DNA of 5,029 nucleotides from Pseudomonadota bacterium (GCA_023392135.1 JAEVZQ010000305.1:1-5029); one strand, 5' to 3'; positions 1 to 5,029 are shown, numbered from the stretch's first letter. Numbers and translations: made by a program. The notes: generated by a model not told the origin, from the sequence alone.

Positions 1-306
1 GCGCATACGACGCAGGGCCTTTCCGCGCTCCGGGACCGGTACGATGCGGTCAACATCAAGCTCGACAAGACCGGCGGGCTGACCGAGGCGCTCCGCATGG
101 CGCGGGAGGCCCGGGCCCTCGGCTTCCGCATCATGGTCGGCTGCATGGTTGCGACCTCGCTGGCGATGGCACCCGCCGTACTCGTGGCGCAACTTGCCGA
201 CTGGGCGGACCTGGATGGCCCGCTGCTGCTCGCCCGTGATCGCGAATGGGGTCTCCAAATCCGCGATGGCCTGATATCGCCGCCCGACCCGCGGCTCTGG
301 GGCTGA
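1..306 (+). CDS. dgcA: Dipeptide epimerase / N-acetyl-D-Glu racemase, C-terminal part (5' end outside window)
   Basis: The open frame runs from the first base to a TGA at 304-306 and gives the last 101 residues of an enolase-superfamily enzyme. Seen in the fragment: NIKLDKTGGL at residues 18-27, GCMVATSL at 47-54 and DLDGPLLL at 70-77. This order is typical of the L-Ala-D/L-Glu epimerase (YcjG/YkfB) branch of the muconate-cycloisomerase subgroup. In that family a lysine of the KLDK motif acts as acid/base and the reaction is epimerisation at an alpha carbon using Mg2+. The other catalytic lysine and the metal-binding Asp/Glu/Asp lie upstream, outside the window. Such proteins in alphaproteobacteria are often named DgcA and linked to D-glutamate use. 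That symbol rests on family resemblance, and a plain muropeptide dipeptide epimerase is equally possible. The gene ends 17 bp from the convergent transporter, and no terminator is visible between them. Confidence 0.88.
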   Translation, partial: AHTTQGLSALRDRYDAVNIKLDKTGGLTEALRMAREARALGFRIMVGCMVATSLAMAPAVLVAQLADWADLDGPLLLARDREWGLQIRDGLISPPDPRLWG

Positions 307-323
307 GCGAGCGCGAGGGTGAG

Positions 324-1511
324 CTATCGTCTCACCGGGCCGGTTCTGAGCGCGATGGCTGCAATGAGCCCGGCACCGCCCATGCCCATCATGGCAAGGT
401 AACCGAGCCCGCCGAACTGACCGTAAAGCAGGCCAGCCATCAGCGTTGCTGCGCCCATGCCCGCCCCGCCCGTCGCCGCGGCGAACAGGGCCTGCGCCGT
501 CCCGGCCTGCTCTTGCGGGACAGTCTGATGGATGTAGTGCATCGCGCCGAGGTGGGTCGCTCCGAACGTCAGCGCATGAAGCACCTGCAGGGGAAAAAGC
601 AGGGCAATGGTCGGCTCCAGCGCCATGGCGCCCCAGCGGACGACCGCGGCCACGGCTCCAGCGATGATAAGGCCCGCAGGACCGACAAGCTTCAGGTAGC
701 GACCGGCGATGGCGAACAGAACGACCTCGGCGATCACGCCGACTGACCAGAGCACGCCGATCGTCGTCGTCGGGATGCCCTGTGCCTGCCAGTGCAGCAC
801 GCCGAAGGAATAAAACAGGGCATGGCTCGCCTGCACCACACCTGCTGCAAACACGAACAGGAGGAACGTGCGCGAACCCGCGACCTTGGCCACCTGTGCG
901 AGCGTGAGCCGGCCACCTACTCCGGCTGCGGCATTTCCTGCCCCGCCGGGTCTCTGAAAAGGCAGCAGCCAGGACGTCAGGACGAGCATCCCCGTACTTG
1001 CGGCCAACATCCAGATCACGGACGGGGCGGCAAAGCGCTCGACGAGGACACCGCCCACGAACGTGGCGGCGATGAAGCTCAAGGATCCCCAAAGTCGCAT
1101 CCGGCCGTAGTCGACGCCAAGCTCGCGGACTCCGGACAACGCGATCGCCTCGACTATCGGCCCTGTGGTCTGGCAGCCGACAATGAAAACCGCGGTGAAG
1201 AGCGCGATCGTCAGAAGAAGATGGGACTGGCCCAACGCAAGCACTGCCGCGCAACCGCAGACCGCCGCGACGATCACGGCTCGTCGCCGGTCACCGGACC
1301 TGTCGGCAAGGAATGCCGCTGTCGGCCCGATGAATAGCCGCAGGAACAGTGGCGTGGCCGACACCATGCCGATCTCGGCGGCCGAAAGTCCGCGCCAGTC
1401 CAGCCAGACAGGGAAGTAAGCGAGCTGGAAGCCGTAGACAGCGAAAAGCGCTGCATAGAAGGACGACAGGCGCCAGCCGAACGCGCGTGAAGAGCTTGTG
1501 GACAGGCTCAT
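324..1511 (-). CDS. MFS transporter, HcaT-like (phenylpropionate permease group)
   Basis: This is a 395-residue inner-membrane carrier with about 12 hydrophobic segments, the usual length for the MFS_1_like/HcaT group (E. coli HcaT is about 380 residues). From the chosen ATG, a loop 2-3 signature ADRSGDRRR lies at 69-77, DYGRMRLWGS at 134-143, a conserved helix region with FGVLHWQAQG at 236-245 followed by LWSVGVIAE at 254-262, and HALTFGATHLGAMHYI at 312-327. The same motifs occur in the same order in HcaT. Members are proton-driven symporters; HcaT is linked to 3-phenylpropionate uptake, but the substrate here cannot be read from sequence. The start is uncertain. A TTG at 1553 would add 14 residues and neither start has a clear Shine-Dalgarno; I prefer ATG 1511 because the family core begins just after it (AFGWRLSSFYAALF). 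It is divergent from the 1625 gene and convergent with the epimerase. Confidence 0.9.
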   Translation of the reverse strand: MSLSTSSSRAFGWRLSSFYAALFAVYGFQLAYFPVWLDWRGLSAAEIGMVSATPLFLRLFIGPTAAFLADRSGDRRRAVIVAAVCGCAAVLALGQSHLLLTIALFTAVFIVGCQTTGPIVEAIALSGVRELGVDYGRMRLWGSLSFIAATFVGGVLVERFAAPSVIWMLAASTGMLVLTSWLLPFQRPGGAGNAAAGVGGRLTLAQVAKVAGSRTFLLFVFAAGVVQASHALFYSFGVLHWQAQGIPTTTIGVLWSVGVIAEVVLFAIAGRYLKLVGPAGLIIAGAVAAVVRWGAMALEPTIALLFPLQVLHALTFGATHLGAMHYIHQTVPQEQAGTAQALFAAATGGAGMGAATLMAGLLYGQFGGLGYLAMMGMGGAGLIAAIALRTGPVRR

Positions 1512-1624
1512 GAGCGACAGGTCGGCAAAAAGGCCTTTGGACGAATCGGCCAAACCGGATTTCTGCGCATCGAATCGGCGTATGTCTTGGAAAACAGCAT
1601 CTTGCGAGTGATCGGATCTGTCCC
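1512..1624. promoter_or_regulatory. Divergent intergenic control region
   Basis: This spacer lies between two genes reading outward and should carry both promoters. A perfect 10-bp palindrome AAAGGCCTTT lies at 1529-1538. The inverted repeat TTTGG (1536-1540) / CCAAA (1550-1554) has a 9-nt gap. A 9-bp direct repeat CGAATCGGC occurs at 1542-1550 and 1571-1579, 29 bp apart. I could not find convincing -35/-10 pairs on either strand. A regulator site is an inference from the repeats alone. If the transporter instead starts at TTG 1553, the first repeat and the palindrome fall inside its coding sequence. Confidence 0.35.
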
Positions 1625-2329
1625 ATGCAGCAACAGCAGTCGTATGCCCAGATGTCGATGGACGTCGAGCAGGAATATCGTGCCATCGAGGCCGCTCTGC
1701 TCAACAACCCTCGGGGTCGCTGGTTTCTGGCCGAGCACGGCCGGCGGGCTCGGCGTCTCGACAGCGCAATGCTCGAGATGGCGATCGAGCGCCTGCAGAA
1801 CTCCATCCGCCAGCCGCCTGCTCTCCTGGGCCAGCTCCAGAACGAGATCGAGGAGCTGAAGCGGTTCATCATCGACACCCGCGCGGAGATGCTCGCTCGT
1901 CCCCCGAAGGTCGAAAACGAAGCGCCGGCGGACGCACCGGCGGATGGCATCCTGCGCGCGGCTGAAGACCTGCATGAGCTTGCCTGGACGCTGCAGTCCA
2001 ATGACATCAATGCCGATGCTTGCGAGAAAATTGCGCGCCAAGCCTCGTCGATCTACGCGCTGAGCGTCCGGCAGGCGCTCGAGTCGGAGCGTACGCAGAA
2101 GCTCGCGATTGCGCTCGATGCGGCCTGCGCCCGCCTCAACGCGCTGTTGGAGACGATCGATCACGAATCCCAGTTCGACGATGCCCCTCCGCCCCCGTCG
2201 GACGAGGTCGAATCCATGACCTCTCTGTTGACTGAGCAGATCATGCCGCCTGCCGACGAGTTCGATGCGGAGCCGAACTCCGACGACAAGAAGCACGCCG
2301 ACCTCGGAGACCTGATCGACCCGGAGTGA
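1625..2329 (+). CDS. Coiled-coil protein related to an alphaproteobacterial CheZ-like family; catalytic residues apparently lost
   Basis: This is a 234-residue soluble protein with no signal peptide or membrane segment. Residues 13-90 are helical and start with the block NPRGRWFLAEHGRRAR (28-43). I recognise this from uncharacterised alphaproteobacterial proteins, where a near-identical GRWFLAE(Y/H)ARR block precedes a CheZ-like helix pair. Residues 108-178 form a second helical region (AAEDLHELAWTL at 112-123, CEKIARQASSIYAL at 133-146). A proline stretch at 188-191 leads into a strongly acidic tail ending GDLIDPE. CheZ likewise has a long helical hairpin, a flexible linker and a short C-terminal CheY-binding helix. 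In CheZ the dephosphorylation residues lie in DLTGQ (E. coli D143 and Q147). The aligned stretch here is ALESE (151-155), so both appear replaced. Phosphatase activity is therefore doubtful, and the family link itself was made by eye. ATG 1625 has only a weak GGA 8 nt upstream; ATG 1649 or 1655 is an alternative start. Confidence 0.87.
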   Translation: MQQQQSYAQMSMDVEQEYRAIEAALLNNPRGRWFLAEHGRRARRLDSAMLEMAIERLQNSIRQPPALLGQLQNEIEELKRFIIDTRAEMLARPPKVENEAPADAPADGILRAAEDLHELAWTLQSNDINADACEKIARQASSIYALSVRQALESERTQKLAIALDAACARLNALLETIDHESQFDDAPPPPSDEVESMTSLLTEQIMPPADEFDAEPNSDDKKHADLGDLIDPE

Positions 2330-2340
2330 GCCGAGGTAAG

Positions 2341-2356
2341 CATCGATAATTCGATG
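2341..2356. repeat. Small perfect hairpin between gene end and terminator
   Basis: CATCGA (2341-2346) and TCGATG (2351-2356) are exact reverse complements around the loop TAAT. The element sits 11 bp after the stop of the 1625 gene and directly before the terminator hairpin. It has no T-tract of its own, so it may stabilise the 3' end or simply be a fortuitous palindrome. Confidence 0.5.
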
Positions 2357-2358
2357 AT

Positions 2359-2386
2359 AGATCCGAGCTTTGCCCGGATCTTTTTT
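2359..2386 (+). terminator. Rho-independent terminator of the 1625-2329 gene
   Basis: A 7-bp stem AGATCCG (2359-2365) / CGGATCT (2375-2381) closes a 9-nt loop. It runs straight into six Ts (2381-2386, the first able to join the stem). It lies 29 bp after the upstream stop and ends 8 bp before the convergent dehydratase stop at 2395. The T-tract is only on the plus strand, so it mainly serves the plus-strand gene. Confidence 0.8.
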
Positions 2387-2394
2387 GTTCCGGC

Positions 2395-3375
2395 TCAGGC
2401 CTGGATGATCTCGGAGAACAGCGTAGGATCGATGTTCCCGCCGGAAAGCACGCAGGCAGTCGTGCGGCCGACTGTCGATACCTTGCCCGCAAGGACCGCA
2501 GCCAGAGCCGCCGCGCCGCCCGGCTCGACGACGAGCTTCAACTCCTCGAAGGCGAAACGTATCGCCGCCCGAACCTCATCCTCGCTGACGGCAGCCCCGC
2601 CTGCGAGCCGCTGCTTTGCCAACGCGAACGTGATCTCGCCAGGCGTCGGCGCAAGCAATGCATCGCAGATCGAGCCGGACATCTTCTCGTTGCGCTCCCG
2701 GGTGCCACTCGCCAACGAACGCGCGAGGTCGTCGAAGCCTTCCGGCTCTGCGCTATAGACCTCGGCGGCCGGATTGAAATGCTGCACCGAAAGCGAAACA
2801 CCAGTCACCAGTCCGCCGCCGGAACACGGCGCCAGAACCAGGTCAGGCTTGGCATTCATGGCTTCCGCCTGTTGCATCAGCTCGAGCCCGACTGTTCCCT
2901 GGCCCGCAATGACGTCGGGGTGATCGAATGGTGGAATGAACGCAGCATTACGCTCGGCACAGAGCGCACGTGCCATGGCGTCCCGGTCCTCGGTCTCACG
3001 ATCGTAGCCCACCACGTCTGCGCCGTAACGCCTGGTGCGCGCCACCTTCATCTCTGGCGCGTCCTTCGGCATAACGATCAGCGCGTCCAGGCTACACATC
3101 ATGGCCGCCGCCGCCACGCCCTGGGCGTGGTTGCCCGAGGAGCAGGCGACGACGCCGCCAGGGTACTTGCCACGATCGAGCTTTGAAATTGCGTTGAACG
3201 CGCCGCGGAATTTGAAGGAGCCGACGCGCTGCAACGTCTCGAGCTTGAGGAGCACGCGGCCACCGGCCCGGTCGTTCAGGACCGGGTGCTCGATGAGCGG
3301 CGTTCGGACAGCAAGCGCTCCAATCCGCTCGGCAGCAGCGAGAACATCTTGATACGTCGGTAGGCGAGGCTCCAT
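2395..3375 (-). CDS. Serine/threonine dehydratase (fold-type II PLP enzyme, no ACT domain); possibly serine racemase-like
   Basis: This 326-residue cytoplasmic enzyme matches the length of the catabolic TdcB / serine racemase group and lacks the C-terminal regulatory domain of biosynthetic IlvA. Seen: the PLP lysine in GSFKFRGAF (K55), the substrate/cofactor loop SSGNHAQG at 79-86, the phosphate-binding glycine loop SGGGL at 185-189, VEPGGAAA at 283-290 and the cofactor-ring Ser in SGGNID at 311-316. Family members remove ammonia from L-threonine or L-serine to give 2-oxobutyrate or pyruvate; close relatives racemise serine or cleave 3-hydroxyaspartate. EPEGFDD (210-216) has the spacing of the divalent-cation site of mammalian serine racemase (E210/D216), so that reading stays open. 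Start: ATG 3375 is preceded by GGAG at good spacing. A longer GTG frame from 3450 exists but adds residues absent from the family. The gene is convergent with the 1625 gene, whose terminator lies just beyond its stop. Confidence 0.92.
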   Translation of the reverse strand: MEPRLPTYQDVLAAAERIGALAVRTPLIEHPVLNDRAGGRVLLKLETLQRVGSFKFRGAFNAISKLDRGKYPGGVVACSSGNHAQGVAAAAMMCSLDALIVMPKDAPEMKVARTRRYGADVVGYDRETEDRDAMARALCAERNAAFIPPFDHPDVIAGQGTVGLELMQQAEAMNAKPDLVLAPCSGGGLVTGVSLSVQHFNPAAEVYSAEPEGFDDLARSLASGTRERNEKMSGSICDALLAPTPGEITFALAKQRLAGGAAVSEDEVRAAIRFAFEELKLVVEPGGAAALAAVLAGKVSTVGRTTACVLSGGNIDPTLFSEIIQA

Positions 3376-3384
3376 GGTGCCCAG

Positions 3385-3388
3385 CTCC
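3385..3388 (-). promoter_or_regulatory. Ribosome binding site deciding the dehydratase start
   Basis: GGAG on the minus strand lies 9 nt before ATG 3375, a good Shine-Dalgarno. This supports the 326-residue product over the GTG-initiated 351-residue frame from 3450. Confidence 0.65.
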
Positions 3389-3475
3389 AGGTTGGAAAAG
3401 GTGATCTGATACAGCGCGCACAGCAGAAGGCCGGCGCCACCCAGAGACACCGGCCCGCTCGATCCACCGACTTAG

Positions 3476-3508
3476 CCCAATTCGGCGGCGTTTCGCCACC
3501 CCAATTCG
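3476..3508. repeat. Direct repeat pair flanking a small hairpin, upstream of the dehydratase
   Basis: CCCAATTCG occurs at 3476-3484 and again at 3500-3508, a 24-bp period of a little over two helical turns. Between the copies is a short hairpin-forming stretch with GGCG and CGCC arms. It lies 101-133 bp upstream of the dehydratase ATG, where an operator could sit. The rest of 3376-3554 shows no clear promoter by eye and no further gene. Confidence 0.35.
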
Positions 3509-3554
3509 CCTGGGGGCCGGTTGTGCAGTTACACTGCGCTCGGCCGCCCGACCC

Positions 3555-3588
3555 AAAAAAAACCCGGCCCGGTCGTACCGGGCCGGTT
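3555..3588 (-). terminator. Strong rho-independent terminator of a minus-strand transcript
   Basis: On the minus strand CCGGCCCGGT (3586-3577) pairs perfectly with ACCGGGCCGG (3573-3564) around a 3-nt loop (or a 9-bp stem with a 5-nt loop). One G and eight Ts (3562-3555) follow. The mirrored A-tract gives only a weak T-run (TTCTT) on the plus strand, so the direction is clear. It lies about 215 bp past the thiD stop and 180 bp before the dehydratase start. It therefore ends either the ccdA-thiD transcript or a separate RNA. Confidence 0.88.
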
Positions 3589-3753
3589 CTTCGTCAGAGC
3601 CAGACCGTGTCCAGCTCTCCCCCCGAAGCTCACATCGCCGGACCTCCCCTGATCCGGCACTGGTCATGCCCCCGTGAGCCAATTTGTGTAGGGGAGACTG
3701 GCATTTGCCGGCGTGGCCGACAACGGGGTGAGAACTGATTGCTGGGGAACCGG
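3555..3753 (-). ncRNA. Candidate structured small RNA (6S-like rod) between thiD and the dehydratase gene
   Basis: No plausible protein is encoded here, yet the minus strand folds into one long rod. From outside in: CCGGTTC (3753-3747) with GAACCGG (3589-3583); CCAG (3745-3742) with CTGG (3603-3600); CAGTTCTC (3737-3730) with GAGAGCTG (3619-3612, one G-U); CCCCG (3728-3724) with CGGGG (3625-3621); a symmetrical 10/10 internal loop; CGCCGG (3713-3708) with CCGGCG (3641-3636); CTCCCCT (3696-3690) with AGGGGAG (3650-3644); and a tip helix 3683-3675 with 3666-3659 (one bulged C) closing an 8-nt loop. A strong terminator ends it. A single rod with a central bubble is the layout of 6S RNA (ssrS), which mimics an open promoter to bind RNA polymerase, but neither the sequence nor the neighbours prove this. 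The CTTGACC at 3778-3772 could be a -35, but no good -10 follows, so processing from the thiD transcript is also possible. Confidence 0.5.
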
Positions 3754-3781
3754 TGCGAGAAAGCAACAGGTGGTCAAGCCG

Positions 3782-3800
3782 CCGAAACAGAACGTTTCGG
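3782..3800. repeat. Perfect hairpin immediately after the thiD stop
   Basis: CCGAAAC (3782-3788) and GTTTCGG (3794-3800) are exact reverse complements around a 5-nt loop. The hairpin begins two bases past the thiD TGA. It has no T-tract on the minus strand, so it is not a canonical terminator. It may protect the thiD mRNA 3' end, cause pausing, or act as an inverted-repeat operator for the downstream RNA. Confidence 0.5.
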
Positions 3801-3802
3801 TC

Positions 3803-4636
3803 TCAAGCCGGTATCGGCTGACGCCTAAGCGCGAACAGGTGATCGACGGGGCCGGAGCCGTGTCCGACGCGAAGACCGGCGCCAGCCTCGAGCGCGCGCC
3901 ACACGTATAGCTTGGCGCGGCGCACAGCCTGCTCCAGGCTGTCTCCCCCCGTCAAAAGGGCCGTAATGGCAGCCGCGAGCGTGCAGCCCGTCCCGTGAGT
4001 ATTGCGGGTTGAAATCCGGGGCGCTTCGAGGCGGACCATTCCGCCAGCATGGACGAGCAGATCGACGGCCATTTCACCGCTGCCATGCCCCCCCTTGAGC
4101 AATACTGCGCCGCAGCCAAGCGCGCGCAGCGCCTCCGCTTGATGCGCCATCTCATCGATGCCATGCGCTTCCTCGCACCCGAGGAGCCGGGCGGCTTCCG
4201 GAATGTTCGGCGTAATAATGGCTGCGCGGGGAATCAGCCGGTCTCTCAAAGCGTCTATCGCGTCCGGCTCGAGCAGCACATCGCCACTGGTTGCGATCAT
4301 CACGGGGTCGCAAACAAGCGGGATGCCGGGGTGCTTATCGAGAGAACCGGCCACGGCCAGAATGACACCGGCATTGGCAAGCATGCCTGTCTTGGTCGCA
4401 TTGACCCGCAGATCGGAAAGCACGGATTCGAGCTGCGCCGTGACGAAGGCAGGCGGGACAGCCATCACGCCGTCGACGCCACGTGTATTCTGAGCCGTCA
4501 GCGCCGTCAGAACCGAGGCACCGTACACGCCGAGCGCAGTGAAAGTCTTGAGATCGGCCTGAATGCCAGCGCCCCCGGAACTATCCGAGCCAGCGATGGT
4601 CATCGCGATCGGAACCGACGGCAGTGTCTCAGCCAT
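3803..4636 (-). CDS. thiD: Hydroxymethylpyrimidine / phosphomethylpyrimidine kinase
   Basis: This 277-residue cytoplasmic kinase of the ribokinase fold makes HMP-phosphate and then HMP-pyrophosphate, the pyrimidine donor for thiamine phosphate synthesis; it also salvages free HMP. Seen: AGSDSSGGAGIQADLKTF (15-32), with the Gln of GIQAD expected to contact the pyrimidine; TKTGML (81-86); CDPVM (109-113) in the nucleotide/metal region; TPNIPEAARLLG (142-153); KGGHG (181-185); and the anion-hole/active-site block NTHGTGCTL (212-220), whose Cys218 matches the conserved catalytic-site Cys of ThiD. Length and motifs are complete. The start ATG 4636 has AAGGTG at ideal spacing. The gene follows ccdA after 55 bp on the same strand, so shared transcription is likely. 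No thi-box (TPP riboswitch) consensus is visible in the gap, and no other thi gene is in the window, so thiamine-responsive control here is not supported. Confidence 0.97.
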   Translation of the reverse strand: MAETLPSVPIAMTIAGSDSSGGAGIQADLKTFTALGVYGASVLTALTAQNTRGVDGVMAVPPAFVTAQLESVLSDLRVNATKTGMLANAGVILAVAGSLDKHPGIPLVCDPVMIATSGDVLLEPDAIDALRDRLIPRAAIITPNIPEAARLLGCEEAHGIDEMAHQAEALRALGCGAVLLKGGHGSGEMAVDLLVHAGGMVRLEAPRISTRNTHGTGCTLAAAITALLTGGDSLEQAVRRAKLYVWRALEAGAGLRVGHGSGPVDHLFALRRQPIPA

Positions 4637-4645
4637 TCACGTGCT

Positions 4646-4651
4646 CACCTT
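4646..4651 (-). promoter_or_regulatory. thiD ribosome binding site
   Basis: AAGGTG on the minus strand lies 9 nt before ATG 4636, within the 55-bp ccdA-thiD gap. It fits translation from a shared transcript. Confidence 0.6.
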
Positions 4652-4691
4652 TCAGAAGATCGTTGCCCAGGCGATTTGCGGTCGCTGACCC

Positions 4692-5029
4692 TCAGTTCCC
4701 GAGCCCCTGTCTCATGATGTCCATCTGCAGGCTGCCGGGCGTGAACTGCTCCTCGATCGTTGCAAGTCCCGGGAAGGTCTCGATTATCCACTGGCCGAAC
4801 AAGTTCATCGAGCCGCTGAGGAACATGACGCCGGTCACCACCAGGACGAGGCCCATGACCTTTTCCACCATGCCCAGATGCCGGCGGAAGCGCTGCAGGA
4901 ATGAGAGGAACGGCCGAATGGCAACGGCGGCAAGGATGAACGGAATGCCGAGTCCGAGCGAATAGACGAACAGAAGCTGCACGCCCCTGCCGAGGCTCGC
5001 CTCGTTCGCGGCGAGGGCGAGCACTGTGG
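4692..5029 (-). CDS. ccdA: CcdA/DsbD-type cytochrome c biogenesis membrane protein, C-terminal part (5' end outside window)
   Basis: The frame is open to the window edge and ends at TGA 4694-4692, giving 111 residues. The fragment begins TVLALAANEAS and continues GRGVQLLFVYSLGLGIPF, a signature of the second half of CcdA, where the transmembrane Cys-containing segment is followed by a conserved LAA.E.....G...L..YS.GLGIPF block. Two membrane segments are visible: roughly VQLLFVYSLGLGIPFILAA, then VEKVMGLVLVVTGVMFLSG. A short polar C-terminal tail ending MRQGLGN follows. CcdA relays electrons from cytoplasmic thioredoxin across the inner membrane to periplasmic thiol-disulfide proteins for cytochrome c assembly. 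The redox cysteines are expected upstream and are not all in view, so activity cannot be judged. A GTG at 5024 lies inside the conserved block and is not the start. thiD follows after 55 bp. Confidence 0.88.
   Translation of the reverse strand, partial: TVLALAANEASLGRGVQLLFVYSLGLGIPFILAAVAIRPFLSFLQRFRRHLGMVEKVMGLVLVVTGVMFLSGSMNLFGQWIIETFPGLATIEEQFTPGSLQMDIMRQGLGN

Noticed and set aside
1291..2296. Minus-strand open frames antisense to the CheZ-like gene
   Set aside because: Arg-rich low-information products; the plus-strand frame has recognisable family blocks and a terminator right after it.
3092..3766. Long minus-strand open frame crossing the non-coding region and the dehydratase start
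   Set aside because: It is Arg/Pro/Ser-rich with no recognisable motifs, overlaps the well-supported dehydratase in another frame, and runs through the structured RNA and terminator.
3749..3778. Sigma70 promoter for the small RNA (CTTGACC as -35)
   Set aside because: The -35 match is good, but at 16-18 bp spacing the -10 position is GC-rich (ACCGGT region) and unlike the consensus. It is noted only as a possibility.
3555..3800. SRP RNA, tmRNA, RNase P RNA or a tRNA
   Set aside because: No GGAAGGNAGCAGC SRP loop, no tRNA-like T-arm or proteolysis-tag reading frame, and no RNase P core motifs were found. The length and rod fold do not fit these RNAs.
3555..3802. TPP riboswitch associated with thiD
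   Set aside because: The region is downstream, not upstream, of thiD, and the thi-box core (CTGAGA and the ACCTGATCTGG-type arm) is absent on both strands.
4049..4717. Plus-strand 222-codon open frame antisense to thiD
   Set aside because: It mirrors the complete, motif-rich thiD gene. Its product has no family signature, and high-GC genomes produce such antisense open frames routinely.
4692..5024. GTG at 5024 as a start of a short 110-residue membrane protein
   Set aside because: The codon lies inside the conserved CcdA block and the frame stays open to the window edge, so the gene is simply cut by the boundary.
1..5029. CRISPR array, insertion sequence, integrase or attachment site
   Set aside because: No regularly spaced repeats, transposase motifs, terminal inverted repeats or tRNA-linked duplications were seen on either strand.

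Overview
The window is high-GC DNA with tightly packed genes. The families present (an alpha-type L-Ala-D/L-Glu epimerase relative, an HcaT-like transporter, a CheZ-related coiled-coil protein of a kind I associate with rhizobial genomes, and CcdA next to ThiD) suggest an alphaproteobacterium, most likely Hyphomicrobiales. The genus cannot be settled from this sequence. No insertion sequence, phage gene, CRISPR array or tRNA is visible, so this reads as chromosomal backbone.

Layout. Positions 1-306 (+) hold the C-terminal end of an enolase-superfamily dipeptide epimerase / N-acetyl-D-Glu racemase (DgcA type). Convergent to it, only 17 bp away, is a 12-helix MFS transporter of the HcaT (phenylpropionate permease) group (324-1511, -). 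A roughly 110-bp divergent control region with short repeats separates it from a 234-aa helical protein (1625-2329, +). That protein resembles an alphaproteobacterial CheZ-related family but appears to lack the catalytic Asp/Gln pair. Two small hairpins follow it, the second a good rho-independent terminator. Next, on the minus strand, is a fold-type-II PLP serine/threonine dehydratase or racemase (2395-3375).

Upstream of the dehydratase is a 427-bp stretch without protein genes (3376-3802). Its most striking content is a minus-strand structured RNA at about 3555-3753. It folds as one long interrupted rod with a symmetrical 10/10 internal loop and ends in a very strong GC-rich terminator with eight Ts. 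It could be a 6S-like RNA, an unnamed small RNA, or a processed 3' product of the thiD transcript. This is the most likely undescribed element here.

On the minus strand beyond it, ccdA (its 3' part, 4692-5029) is followed after 55 bp by thiD (3803-4636). They are probably co-transcribed: CcdA passes reducing power across the membrane, while ThiD phosphorylates the thiamine pyrimidine. No single pathway unites the window. It is a set of housekeeping and small-molecule metabolism genes around one interesting non-coding locus.
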